The notes beneath the pieces are model-generated. The model searched no databases. It was not told where the DNA came from and saw nothing but the letters and a program-made list of their open reading frames with translations. Shown piece by piece: positions 33,804 to 48,800 of a stretch of DNA of 64,000 nucleotides. Within the stretch, counting starts at the first letter, position 1; each line of letters opens with the position of its first letter. Origin of the DNA: Phoronis australis. Taxonomy: Eukaryota > Phoronida > Phoronidae. The position numbers were made by a program, and so were the translations under genes. Where the stretch lies: NCBI GenBank assembly GCA_002633005.1, contig NMRA01000223.1, forward strand, positions 282,237 to 346,236. The letters are read 5' to 3'.

Positions 33804-36800
33804 CTATTGAAATGGAAAGCATAAATTAAAAGGATTAGAATTGAAGTGTGATAAATCTCACCAATTTAGGACACAGTCGGACCGACAATTTTATGAAAGA
33901 CATGTAGCACCTAATCAACGCTTTTTCACCTTGAATTGAAAAAATAGCCACTATCAGACAATATTTTCATGGGCACTGACAACAGTCTTAGAAGCCTTTG
34001 AAAAGGGAAAAGTTGAATTAAGCCATTCTTTTCGTTTAAACCTAGTGAGATTTTCTCGTAAAACTAAAACTGATCAGCACAGTACAAACTGCAAAAGGCA
34101 TATGAATAGGATATCAATGAACTACACGTGCCATGAGCACAGAGTAGCATATGGTAAAAACACAGTCAAACAAAAAATACTTCGATGGATTAAAGATGCT
34201 ATGTCTCATTAAAACTGTGCATATTTAAATTTTTAGCAAGCGCCACCTATTGACTTCCTGGAAAACTGTGTATACAAGCATTAGCATTAAAAGAAACACT
34301 TTTTGTATTAAATAAATTGCAGTTTTAAAGAAAACACTACAACTGATACACTTAAAAACAAGAGTGAACATATAAAATCAAAAACCCTCGTAATTCCAAA
34401 TGTTACACAACCTTTATTTGATAGTGAAATGTACAATTAATAATAGAAACTGTGCCTTGTTTCATTAGGGTAACAATGAAATATCACCATCTTCATTTGC
34501 ATAAAAATAGTCTCGGAAAACGAGACTTTCACGAGGTTGCAATGGTAACTGTTTCTCGGATGGTTTCGGGCACACTGGAGGACCCCGGGTGTTTGAAAAT
34601 TAGTACTAACTTGATTTGCATATTCACAATTTAATGGGGCTACGCATCTTTAAGACATAAGTTTTGAGCAGAATACAATTTTCAGTGCTGACAGGATTGC
34701 GTATAAACTTTTAATACAGACCAGGCAATATAATTTTACACCTCCAGACTTTCTATTGAAATTATATAATTACTGTTAACAAATATTGAGTGAACAATAT
34801 CAAAACAAAACATCACGAGATTATCAGCGTGTTCGTATCTCTCTCGCCTTATGTGAAGTCTAGCTAAAACATCTCACCTTAATTCTGAGTTTATTGACAT
34901 CTCCCGTCAGCTTCTTGACTGTGGTTATAGGTCCGTCGGGATTAGTGGCTGGAGTTGGACTGTCCACACGCCCTCTCTGACTTGGACTAGGACTACGAGA
35001 CTTGGCTATAAAGGGACAACTGTTGTTGTATGAAACTGAATAAACAGTGACATGAGTCTCTTTTTTCGTCAGAAGCATCAGTCGAATAAGACTTAAAGCA
35101 TCAATGAACTAACTTTCCATCCAAGGAACTAGATTAGACCATTTACCGCTAAAAAATTTGTCTCAACCTGTTCCTCACACAGATTAGAAAGTGATTTTTG
35201 GTTTTGAAAAGAACTGACAATTTGTTATTGCTGGACAACATACGCGGAGAATAAAATGATCCCATGAAACGTCAAATTGCAGATCTACATTTCAAGCAAT
35301 AACAAAATATCATTTTTTGACAAACAAAGAACTTTCATCAAGGTAAATGATATCAATCAAAAACTATTTTTGTGATGGAAGGCAGTACATGGACACTTTA
35401 ACTGAGCAGAGAGTAAACTTAAAGTCCCATCCATCACCAGCATTGAAAACTGTTCATGTTGTGGGGTAAAACCCTTTTTATGCTTTATTAATATCATGAG
35501 TAAGCAGTTTTAATAACACATAATAAAACCATGAATCAAACGGAGTTCATTGATACTAGCTGAAACCAGAAGGTTCACCAACATTGATCTATTCCTGTTT
35601 GAAGTTTGTGATAGCAGCTGATTGGGACTTGAAATGCAGCTACATGTATAAACTCATGGTCCACTCAGAGAGGTTTGTAAAGAATTAACAGTTCACCACT
35701 CCTTCAGAGACCATAATATACACAAAGGGTGACACTAACCAAAGTATAGAGCCTGGTCTCAAGAATTTAGCCCCGAAATCACCTCCATTAAGGCAAAGGA
35801 AAATTTTGACACCAATTTCAAAATCGTAAGTGGCCTCAATCAATTTTTTTCATGACGGATAACAGGTTTATGTAGTTGGTTTAAACAGACATACAACATT
35901 CTGTTAACTATGGTATGGATTCCATTTACCATGTTTGGACTCCTTTAAATCTAATCAACACAGCAATGTGAATTCCTGCTCCCAAAATACATGACATTTC
36001 AGAATGTCGAGTAGATGACATAAAATTCAGCAGGCTTGTACAAATTGAGATTGGCTACGGTAAAATATCAGCAAAAACAATATTATTTTCATAAATGACA
36101 AGGTCTTCCAGCAATGTTGTGAATGGCCACAACTTTTCAATTGTTGTTCTAAGAAAGCCTTGGTACAGAACGATAAAACATTTTAATGACTTTGATGACA
36201 AAAAATGAGAAATGTAATTAAACTTGTGCTTCATATTGTGTCACAAATTGGTGTATTATATTTTACACTGCGCAGCTTAGCCCGGATATCGAGTGGACGG
36301 CTGAAAGGAGGGCTCTACACACCTGATGTGCAAGCCACACCTTGCCATCCTTCAAATGTCTGAGTACCTCCGCGGTTGCCATACAGTATAATAATTTGTG
36401 AACAGTGCAATACATGGCAAAACAATGGCCAGAAAGAGACTATAGGATATCCATACACAAACTGTATGACATATCTCCCCCAAATCCAATGAAATTGAAC
36501 CCTGCTTTTCAGTCACTTGTCAGAAGCCTCAAGTACCCCTGATCGGACCCCCTGGCCAAAAACCTTGTTCTGCACCTAGGCAACAGATATAGAAAGCTTA
36601 TGTTCCCAATTCAGAAGTTACAACACCCCCACAACACAAAACTGCAATTTGGAACACCAACCTGAAATGTTTGCTATGTGAAAACACTGATCTATGTGGA
36701 ATCACTTCCAGGCATAACAAGTGCTGAGCCTACTTCTGCCTGGATGTGCTGAGTCACAGGTTAAGAGGCTGATGTATTGCCTGATTGTTCAAAATTTGTG

Positions 36801-39800
36801 CTGATATCAATTGACTATAATACGAAACTAAATTCTTCATTGTACCACTCACAACTTTCGCATGCTTGATATACAGTAATATGTTAGTTGCAAACAACTA
36901 CACAATATTCTAATCTATCCAGTCTGTTCTATTCTATTTTTTCTAACTTGTGTTAATCATACAAACCCTTATGTAATGGATATTTCCGACAAGTCAATCA
37001 TCCTATTAATTCCAGCCAATCAGGACGTGGAAAAATGTAAACACTACAAATGTCCTCCATCTTGACCCATCAATATTCGTCTCTAACGAAAGTAGAAAGA
37101 AGGTTTTCGATGAGCCTTGGGACACTTACAGTGCGGCTCAACCATTTACGGAGAACAAAAAATGAAAAAATTAAAACTGCATGTTTAACATGCCACAAAT
37201 ATCTTCTTTTTTACCAGAATCTGATAATGAATTAAGCATGTACACTGAGTCTGCGGGATAAGGAAGACACACAATGTATATGACATACAGAAACGTGACC
37301 AAGAAGACTTGCATAATACTCTTTATACCATGTATCAGATCACAGTGCCACCTACGGTATAGGTACTCTTAAATCGTGCAACAACAATTTTTCTCATCGT
37401 CAGCTGGTAATAACTATATGCTAGTGCACCCAAGTCGTGTCACTAAACTTAATCTACAGTGCAAAACAACCTAGCCAGTATAATTACCCAGCAGTTTGAA
37501 TCGAACTGATATATCAGAAAGAAACTCACTTGAATATGTGAATCAGTTACTAATCTTGAATGGAATCTAGGAATTGTGGATATACTGTTGTGTAACAGTT
37601 ATTTTTTCTTCCTTTGTGATTGCCAGGCTCTACATCAGCTACTGTTTCAGTGAAAGTTCATCGGGAGCACATTGAACATTGAAACGAATCTGTTGCTATA
37701 TGCATTGAATTACCACGTTATTTTGTGCTGACTATTAAGGTTGACGTACTTGCTACAAACAATATGACTACAGTGCAATACCTCTCAAAAACAGGATTTG
37801 ATTTTGAAGTCAAAAACTCATCTAATTTTCAGCTGATTTTTTTCACCTAGCTACCTTCTGGGTTTTTGCTTTAACTTTCACAAGTTTGGCAAAATTAGTC
37901 ATTGCACTATTCCTAAAAGTACATGACTGTACATCCAACTTAGTATTAATTAAATTAAAATCTTACTAGGTCAAAGGTCATAATGACAGCTAGTAAATGT
38001 TATCTCTACACACTCCCTCTGTTGACTATTACTACCTAGCAGTAAAAGCTGGACATTAATGTGGCTGTTAACCTCAATGTAACGTGCAGTGCGTAGCGGG
38101 GCAGTGCGAACTGGGCATGCATGGTATACTTACGCAAACAGATTTGTGATTTCCGAAGATGTTCATCTTGAGAAAAAATTCAAAGGAAAACTAGTGCCTT
38201 TGTGAGCGGCATTAATTTGCTAGAAACTAAAGCTTGGACAACAGCCAAAAGTCACAAACCTGGGACGCATTTCACAGACCTTCAAACATAGGTGACTGAA
38301 CCAAAATATGAGACATAAAGACCAATAAACACAGACTTGTCGTGAATGGGTGTCACTGACACAGACAATTTCATTTTTAATTAAAACCTTTTTAAAAAGT
38401 AATTTGCAATCACATCGCATTTATGCCATACATTAATGAGTAAGCTGATATTTCATCAATTTGGTACAAAATAGTTGCGAAAAATGAGCACATTTCATTT
38501 TTTCAAAAGCTTTCGACAGCTGAAAATGCCTGCCATTTTCCAGATCATTGTCTGATGGTGGCAATGGTATAGACCTTGGAAACAGTAAAGCATTTACTCA
38601 GGTCAGTTACAAAGAAAAAATCCAATAAATAATATGTCACTTTGCCATACTGTGTCGAGAATTGGCGAGAATTTGCTGCATTAAAGTCGATACCTATTGC
38701 ATGCCTAGATGATATTCTTACAAAACAGACCAAGGGTTTACTCCAAGAAAACGACTTCAGATAGAAATTTGGTGTGATGCTCCCACTTGTTGAACAAAGG
38801 GTTTAGCCAACTAAGTATGAGGAAAATATGTTGATGGCCTAATGTTTCCTGTTCATGACATAGGCCTAGTGGTCCGTGCTTCAGACAAGCCACCTATACT
38901 TTAGTGGCCATATTGTCCTATGTTTGAAGGTTATACTGAAGTCTGTCCAAGGTTCATTACTTTTGTCCTTTTCCTAGACATTAATACACAAGTATTTTGA
39001 CATTTAAGGGGTCCTTAACTTAAACATGACAATAGGACAGATTTAAGCGCTCATGATAAACAAAAGAAAATGCAAGTGCATTGAAGTTTCATTAACTAAG
39101 TGCCAAAGTTGGTTCAAATTTTACTGCAAATGGAACTTGAAAAAAACCAAAAAGCATCAAAAAGTAGGTCTACCTCCAATCCGTACACATTCCTCCTTGT
39201 GACGGGCATTCCACGCCTTGAGCTTACATGCCTTGCTACAATAGTAGACCTCTTTACACCTGGAACATGCGGCCAGACGCACACCTACGGAACGACCACA
39301 CTCGTAGCAGTATTTCAGCAAGGGCTTCCTACAATCAAAATATATATAACTGTACTGAGAATGTGATGTTGAAGACACAGAAAATGAGGACTTTTACTGA
39401 CAGCAAGTGAAATTCGTGGCTGTGCACATGTGACCTTTAGTATTGGTGTGGACTAAACAACTCACATCAGGTAAAAAATAGCCTAACTGGTTCTGGTCTA
39501 TGTCCGGTTCATTTGGAAACCTGTTGCATCTAGGTTGTAAAAAAAAATCAAGACCCATTTCAACTGTCACCAAAGGTGACACTGAGGAACAAAGAAGGAT
39601 CTTCGCTAATCACAGTTAGCAACAGGTGACTTTTTTGAAAATAAATATGTACAACAATTATAATAACAAATACTTTATCACTCATCATTTTTAAAGGATC
39701 ACAGACCAGATCCAAGTTTGCTATCTTTATAACCTGTACTAACTAAATCATGCTAATTCTGACGATATTCCGACAGGTTCAGCAATATCACCAGCTTGCG

Positions 39801-42800
39801 CTATACGTCAGTTGACAACGACCTCAAAGAAAACAGCGCAAGCAAAATACTTGAGCATTAATTTTTTAGCATGAGGCGGCAACAGTAAGGCGTATTGTTT
39901 TGTTAACTCATAACAACAAACACATTACATGGTGCACAGTCTGTGATAGGTGCTGTGACATAAAAGACAGTTAACTTGATGTTTCAATAAAACTAAATGT
40001 TTCTACAAGCCAATGGGAAAACTGGTATTCTACTGGAGCTATTTAAAGTGTGACTGAGTGGCAGTGTAGACAGCCATAATTAGACTTATACGACCAGAAG
40101 CACAGCAAGTTCAGGCAAAAGTCTAAGCATCACACCCAATTATTCTAATCTATTCTATGCAGTGTGTGCTTTGTAATAACCAGTTTAACTACAAGGTGGC
40201 ATTCAAGCATAATACTTTATTCTAATCTACTCTATTAAAATAATTATGCGCTTTGTAATATTCAGAGCATCACTGGCACTTAATGCTGATGAAGAGTGTA
40301 ATGCTGTAAATTAACCCGAGACCCACAAACAAGCTACCCCACTTCCTGTCAAAATACTTTGATTTAGATCATACCTACATGAGGACTCAGGGCTCAGCAT
40401 TAAACCTCTTAGTCAGATTGGAAGACATTACGGGACACGGTAAGAATTGTTTAGTTACTTATTGCTCCAGACCATGCCATGCACTCAGGGCGAAGAGACC
40501 ATGACCCAGGGAACATGCAGTCTCCAAACTCAGGCTTGCACTCAAAGCTCAGGGAATTGGTCAATTTTCAAGTTGAGTTTGAGTAGTGATTAGACCCAGG
40601 CTCTGAGATCAGCTAGACCCTGAAACCTGGTATCAAGAAAAAAATGAATAGACGACTTTTCTCTAGCCCGGAAATTACTTCCAATCAGAGTTTAATGATG
40701 ATCTGAGACCAGTTTTACAGTAAGTGGTCTAAATTATAAGTTCTCTTTGACAGAATGTCGGTAAGCAATTATAACTTTAAAATATAAAGAACCACAGACC
40801 AGACCTTCAACTATGAGGAGGACAATACAAGAAATGACCCAAACACCTGTAAATGTTTATAGCACAGAAAGACACACACACTAACTGTACATTATATGTT
40901 GTGCCACTACTACATATAGATGCAAGTGCTTCAACTGTCGGTGGGAATCAAACCTTATTGGAGACTTGTTTTTACGTTTGTACTGTGATGACGCTGAAGG
41001 AGTGCCCTGACTGGACACAATAGTTACATGTTTGCTGCGAATCAAAAGCATGCAAAATGATAACAAAGCACAACACTTACTATAATATTCCATTACAGGC
41101 AAAATCTCACCAAATGGCTCAAATTGCCCTTTATTGATTTTGCAAAGGCTTCCAACATCGTAGTGAGCATCCACACTATTTCAAAACATTGTCCATTGGT
41201 ATCTGTACTGTTACAGAACTGGAAAATTGTTAAGCATTTGGTGCTACTGATCTCTAATAAAATTTGAGAATTCAAAACAAAATGTTCACATATCTGCCAC
41301 ATTGTCTCCCAATTGGTGAGATTTTACAGTAAACCCTTACAGGAATTGAGAAATATCAACGTAAAGTGAGAGCTGTCAACTAAACAAAATAAAACTAAAT
41401 TCAAGAATATTCAGAGTTAACCTTGTCCTTGGTGTCTTAAATGTTCTTTTTAAAATGGGAAATTGGTTTCTTTTAATTTGATTAACATAATTATTTTTTG
41501 AGAAACCAACCAGATGAGTTTTGAAACATTGCCATGTTCTCACCAGAATTATGCCAAGGTATAAAAATAAAACCAAAGAATAGATGCCTATAGATAGTTT
41601 GGACAGTTCCAAAAGGGGTACTTACACTCTGAGCCTCAACATTACAAGAATAACAATATTCGCAAAAAAGCATGGTGATGGGTGAATATTTTAGAACAAA
41701 CATACCGTTGGAACACACTTTGATGGTGACAGTTAACATGCCCATTTACAAAATTATAGGACACTCTGTATAACTCTAGTAACTTTAGTAATTCTCTAGA
41801 CTCAAATTGCACGGGTCCAGGGTTCGAGTCCCGGTTGGGGCAGAAATCTTTTCAGACTTCTCTTCATTAGGTCTCATGATGTTGCCTCAGGTGCTACGTT
41901 GACCATGCATAAAAATATTTGCAATAGACCAAAACCAAAATATACATGTAACAGGGCAGATAATTCACTTTTCTTGAGGCACAACCTATCTGAATTGGAG
42001 GGAGCACTCTCCCAACTCCAAGGTTTACCATCAGTGAAACCTTCAGCAAACAAAAACGTCATTTCACTGTAAATTCACACATACACACTGTGTATAAACA
42101 AAGCCAAAACAAAAGCATAAGCTCATTGAGTAGTAACCATTATGTTACTTACGGACTACAGATGGCGCAAGTAAACAGAGAAACAATTATGTGAAGGGGA
42201 ATATTGGGGAAGCTTTGAGATAGAGAGGGAAAGTTCAACTGATAAGTCTTGTCAGATGTTAATGGAAGTCAATAATTATGTGTACGTGCGTATTTAAGCT
42301 CAAGGTCCATTTTTATGAAGCTGCACCTAAAACCGGAATTAGTTAATAGGTACATGAGCCAATATGAGAAACTCTAATGAACTAAATCCAGGAGCAATTT
42401 TCTAATGAATAACTGAGACTTGACAATGACAAACATTAATCATTAAAGCAGGTGTTGATAATTATCTTAATTAAATGAAAAGTACTGAGAATTGACAAGA
42501 AAAAGTGAATAACACCAAATTCAAGACAATGCACATAGTAAGTCGGAGCCCCCTGCAAGTGAAGTTTGATGCAAATGACTACATGAAAAAAACACTTGAG
42601 TAAAAAATTTCTCGAAGAAACATGCAGCATTTTTGACACAGGCACGTGACCCCTGAATATGCACACATAAGGTACACTTTTTAAAATAAGTACCATCTAA
42701 CGAAACTGATGTGACAGTGGGGAAGACAATGTCAGCAAACACATTTTGACACCTCCTAAATGCCAAAGATTTTTCCCCCTGAAGACACAGAGCAAAAGGA

Positions 42801-45800
42801 GTGATTCATTTTCTGTAAGCACTTGTCACTGATTTGTAATGTCTCCCATCACGTCACAGTCCAATGGAACTCACAGACAGCTGAAAAATGTTACGATTTA
42901 AGTGAATATACATGATAGGTACCTTTTCTGTGGCTCATCTCCATCTTTAAAGCACACTTTACTATCTCCTGGTTTGGCACCCTTTTTAATTATGCCTGAT
43001 GGGGGTACGGCCCCCGCACCTGTATAGGTAAAGTCTTGACTGGGACTCACCGCTGTAAATGTGACCAAATGAATACAAAATATTAAGTAAATCCATGGTG
43101 AAATTTAGTGGCAGATTAAAAAAAAAAACGAAAAAAAAAAATGTTTTTATGAAGATTCTATATGGACATGATGCAAAAAACTTCAAGATTTTTGGCGTTT
43201 TCTCACAAATATTTTCCATTTCCCGCATTGTTGCATTACTACTGAAATTGGAAAGTATACGCGTGCTCAAAGTGTAAACGCGCTAGAGAAGATGATGTGT
43301 TGAAAGTACTAAACCCCTCATAGTGACGTATCATGTGCGGGCACGCTTACATTTTCTTGTCCAAGCCAGTGACTCAACCACATCGACTATTTAAAGTCGC
43401 TTATCTTTAAGTGGATTTCAATAATGGCAAAAAACATCCATGTAAAAAGTATCTATCGCACTTCACAGGTAGGAACAGACACACATTTTGTGTTACCAGG
43501 CAATAACAAAGTACAAAGAGTTTGCCAAAGGTAAAAATTGCCAAGGAACGCAACAAAACCTCTAGGAAACAGAAATTTTGCATGTGAACCCAAACTTCAT
43601 GGGAAGAACGCAAAATACAAACACATTTATTTTTCCAATAGAATGCAAAAATTTTGTCGAAACAACAATTGTGAGGAATGCGAAAATTTTGAAACTTGCT
43701 CGCATTACGACTTTAAAGCTTCGTATTTTTTATTGATACTTAATAATTAATAACAAAATTCTGACAATTTAATGTACCAACATGGGTAATGGTAAGTGCT
43801 GTACTCAGTAAATCTTTAATTTTCTTAAATTTAAAATTCCAAAAATGCATGCACTAAATTAATGGATACAGGTTACCCACTAAACCTCTAGCAAAATTAA
43901 ATTTGTCATAACAAGAACATGCAATGCAAGATTTCAGATTTATGTCCCCTGCAAGCCTTACATCTTCTTCCCTCCCTCTCTTCCTCCGCAAGTCGCTGAC
44001 GCTCTCTTTCCACGGCTTTCACCCTCAGCAGGTCACCCAGGTGCCCTAGTAGTTTACGACGTGCATTGTAGGTGTCTCTTTCAGCAGGCGTGAGGGCGTG
44101 GTACGGCATGTGAGCAATACGTCGGTCCTACACATCAGAAGACACAAGTATTACGTCAAATTCGGACAACAATTCTATAGAACATGCTTTGAAAAGTATA
44201 CAATATACAAAGTAGGACGGCGAATTGCAGATTGCATGCTTACAGAAATTAATTTGGAATGCACGAACTGGATACCTTTATTGTGTTTGAATATCGTTTA
44301 TTGGTGAATGAATTAATGCAGATAAAAGCAAGATTACCACTAAAATCAAATCAAAATTTGAACCTACGTTACCAAGTTTAAAATTTAGCATCTCCATCAC
44401 GGCATCACAGAATAAACTTCCACGGATTTTGGTGAAGGAGACACCAAAACGAGACAATGCACAAATTGTTTGAATTCTTACATCATTTTGCACATCTGCA
44501 ATAGCTGCAATTTCAGTTGATCAAGCATCCTAAAGGCAGGGGACTAGAAAGTTCCAGGGGGTCCAGAGTAGACGACTGCTCAGCCAGGCAGGGGACTAGA
44601 AAGTTCCAGGGGGTCCAGAGTAGACGACTGCTCAGCCAATGTTTCACTGCTGCTATGTCACGTATCGAAATCACCTCAAGCACTAGTCCATAGCTGGATC
44701 CCTTAGTCATGAGAATAGGGTGCGTGTGGAAAAATTTTTGTCAAGATAAGACCCCAAAAGACATAGGCCAAAAATAACAGATTAAGCAAACAACCTGCCT
44801 TAAGTTAAACAGTTGATTGACGCTGAGCATATTAAGTATCTAATGTGTGGCAACACATTAAATATCAGTTAAACTGACAACCAATGAGCACAAATCCTCT
44901 TATCTGAGCAACCTGCTCATTGAAGTAGCACAGCACGGCTTAACGTGAAGTTGGGATTGTCTCTCCTGACCTATATCATGAATGAAACTGATGACTGCAG
45001 AAGACAATTGCCCAAGTGTGGTGGTTGACCTTGGGGAGAACCCTAGCTAGAGTAAGGAAAGAGGGATTGCGGCTGTTTGCAGACAGTTTTTGATTACATC
45101 ATGTTGTCTCTTTAACTAAGAGAGAGGAAGAAGAAACATATCGAGGTATTGATTTTTTTCCAAGGAAGTGGTCAGATATGGGATTTATCTCTGACCAGTA
45201 GTGCACATTAATCTTTTGTTACTAATACAACATGACAAAACTAGACAATGTCATGTTTTTGAGAGAAAACTCAATATGTTGACAATTCCCAAAAGTAATG
45301 CACAAAACAGTGACATTAATGCCCAAATTTAGTTTGCAAAATCAGGTGTGTTACACAGAGAGAGCCTGAAATTCTAAGGTAAACACTAACATGTACATAC
45401 CATGTTGAACATGTAGTACGCAAAGTCCACAGCTGTACCTTGGACCCTCTTTGGACCAATCAGAATGGGGGCTAGGATGTTAGCACCAGCTTTCATAAGT
45501 TTGTCAATCTGTAAATGCAAGTTACGTCATGATTATGAAACAGTACAGCCAAAATTGCGGCAACACTTCGTATTACGCATCACTACAAGTCAACTTTAGT
45601 AACTAACGTTAGCCTTGGGTGATGAGCCCTGTATAAATACTAGTAGTATTGATACCCAAATATACTCATTACCAGGCTGGGCTATCTGGAATTCATAGGA
45701 CATAATAAAACAATAATCTTCTCGACCAGGGCTATAAAGTTTGGCTTTCATATGATGCCAACTGAGAGCAGGCTTCACCGTGACAAAGAACTGAATTAAC

Positions 45801-48800
45801 TGACCTTGCACACCAACTTCAAAAGGTCTATTGTGTATGAACTGCACCCTTGATTTACAACCATTCACAAAATTCTAAGCACTACGTCAAGTGAAAATTA
45901 GAGGGTTCTAACTAACACTTTAATCAAAATTTAGTTCGATTGTGGCTACTGTTGGTTTTACAAAGTTATCTAAAAACAAGATTAAGAACAAAATGACCAA
46001 TTAATCCTGGTTACAATCTTGTTAGTTTCAGGTCACGATTTTCAGGGATTACTATTTATTTTAAAAAATTATATAAAAATATCAGAAGTATAATTGTAAC
46101 ATGGGTCCTAAGTTTCCACTACTAGATGCTACAGATAGTCAGACTATTACATCATAGATCTTGGCTGCATGCCTATCCAATAGAAATCTACCACACAAAG
46201 TCTTACCAACTGAATCCGTCCCATGGGTGTACGCCTGTGCTCGTACTCTGTAGACGATGCCACACACAAAGCACTGCCTATGCCATGACTGAGAGGGAGG
46301 CTGGGGTCAGCACCGTATGCCAACAGTTCGTCAATAGCCTGTAAAATGTAAAAGAGTGAAATGAAATCAGACCATCACAATCCAAATCATTAATTGGTAA
46401 CAATGAAAATTCCAGATCTCAGTGTTTGGTTCTGTAGAAATGGTTTCTGTACACAAGACAAAAACCAAAATCGAAACCAGAAAGGACATAAAAATTAAAA
46501 GCCAAAATCAAGCAAATGCATGATTTTACTAAGACGTTACACTTCCTCACATTTGAAGTGGTTTCGCCATTTTAACATAAAAATTCTCATTTTGTTAAAT
46601 AAATTTAAACCTCATATACATGCTTGAAATACCCTGTAGATTTGAACGACCTGCACCTACCAGATCATTACCACTTGTGATAGCCAATGAGAGTGGAGAG
46701 TGACCATTGCATAACAAGTTGGGGTTGCCATGGTGATCAAGTAAGAGGTGAACCACTTGACATGCAAACTGTGCAGATAAAATAGACAAACCATGGGTGA
46801 GAATACATTGAACAATGCAGCTTACGATCTAATCTAGATACAACTGCGTAAAATCTCATCAACTAAGCAGACTAATGGCAGAAATTTATTATTCTCATTT
46901 TTTCATAAAACGAGTACTGGTAAGTCCCAAATTAATGCATCAAGGTTGGCAAGATGTACATTGCAGCTAACATGAAACGTGTTGAAAAATTGTGGACATC
47001 CACAACGATGTAAGAATGCATCACATTGAAATTTGAAAAAGGTCCAACGCATCTTTTTGCAATACTTGTCTGCAATTAGTGAGATAATACTTTGAATAAA
47101 TTTCTTGCAAAACAAGCGACTGAAATGTTACTTGGCAGCCATCTCCAGCAGATACGACCAGCAGGTGGAGCAGTAGTCAGGCTGTGATCATTTATACAGT
47201 TGCTGTGAGGAGCTGACACTGTCAAAAAGCTTCTCAGCCGATTCTTTTCCATCCAAATGAATTTTTATCAATATATATTTTTCTAATTCTGAATGTCTTT
47301 ATTCCAGGAATTTAATCTGCCATTCATGCCAACAACTCAAGTTTGACTTAAGCTGTTTTTTCAAACAAAATTCTGGAAAGTAACTAATTTTAAGCTTTAN
47401 ACTTTAATCAAAATTTAGTTCGATTGTGGCTACTGTTGGTTTTACAAAGTTATCTAAAAACAAGATAAAAATATCAGAAGTATAATTGTAACATGGGTCC
47501 TAAGTTTCCACTACTAGATGCTACAGATAGTCAGACTATTACATCATAGATCTTGGCTGCATGCCTATCCAATAGAAATCTACCACACAAAGTCTTACCA
47601 ACTGAATCCGTCCCATGGGTGTACGCCTGTGCTCGTACTCTGTAGACGATGCCACACACAAAGCACTGCCTATGCCATGACTGAGAGGGAGGCTGGGGTC
47701 AGCACCGTATGCCAACAGTTCGTCAATAGCCTGTAAAATGTAAAAGAGTGAAATGAAATCAGACCATCACAATCCAAATCATTAATTGGTAACAATGAAA
47801 ATTCCAGATCTCAGTGTTTGGTTCTGTAGAAATGGTTTCTGTACACAAGACAAAAACCAAAATCGAAACCAGAAAGGACATAAAAATTAAAAGCCAAAAT
47901 CAAGCAAATGCATGATTTTACTAAGACGTTACACTTCCTCACATTTGAAGTGGTTTCGCCATTTTAACATAAAAATTCTCATTTTGTTAAATAAATTTAA
48001 ACCTCATATACATGCTTGAAATACCCTGTAGATTTGAACGACCTGCACCTACCAGATCATTACCACTTGTGATAGCCAATGAGAGTGGAGAGTGACCATT
48101 GCATAACAAGTTGGGGTTGCCATGGTGATCAAGTAAGAGGTGAACCACTTGACATGCAAACTGTGCAGATAAAATAGACAAACCATGGGTGAGAATACAT
48201 TGAACAATGCAGCTTACGATCTAATCTAGATACAACTGCGTAAAATCTCATCAACTAAGCAGACCAATGGCAGAAATTTATTATTCTCATTTTTTCATAA
48301 AACGAGTACTGGTAAGTCCCAAATTAATGCATCAAGGTTGGCAAGATGTACATTGCAGCTAACACGAAACGTGTTGAAAAATTGTGGACATCCACAACGA
48401 TGTAAGAATGCATCACATTGAAATTTGAAAAAGGTCCAACTCATCTTTTTGCAATACTTGTCTGCAATTAGTGAGATAATACTTTGAATAAATTTCTTGT
48501 AAAACAAGCGACTGAAATGTTACTTGGCAGCCATCTCCAGCAGATACGACCAGCAGGTGGAGCAGTAGTCAGGCTGTGATCATTTAGACAGTTGCTGTGA
48601 GAAGCCGACACGGTCAAAAAGCTTCTCAGCTGATTCTGTTCCATGCAAATGAATTTTTATCAACATATATTTTTCTAATTCTGAATGTCTTTTGCTTTAT
48701 TCCAGGAATTTAATCTGCCATTCATGCCAACAACTCAAGTTTGAGTTAAGCTGTTTTTTCAAACAAAATTCTGGAAAGTAACTAATTTTAAACTTTGACA

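Larger units (their letters stand above)
45917..47399. repeat. Second copy of the ankyrin-exon block
   Basis: It carries copy B of exons 9 and 10 and matches 47401-48797. It has about 100 extra bases (around 45980-46078) relative to the other copy. Confidence 0.85.

Noticed and set aside
40881-41174. 97-codon continuous minus-strand frame as a full exon
   Set aside because: It contains strong donor sites at 41110 and 41080, and the tail matches nothing and ends in a stop before the MYND exon.
41806-41845. Functional tRNA gene
   Set aside because: Only the T arm and 3' end are present.
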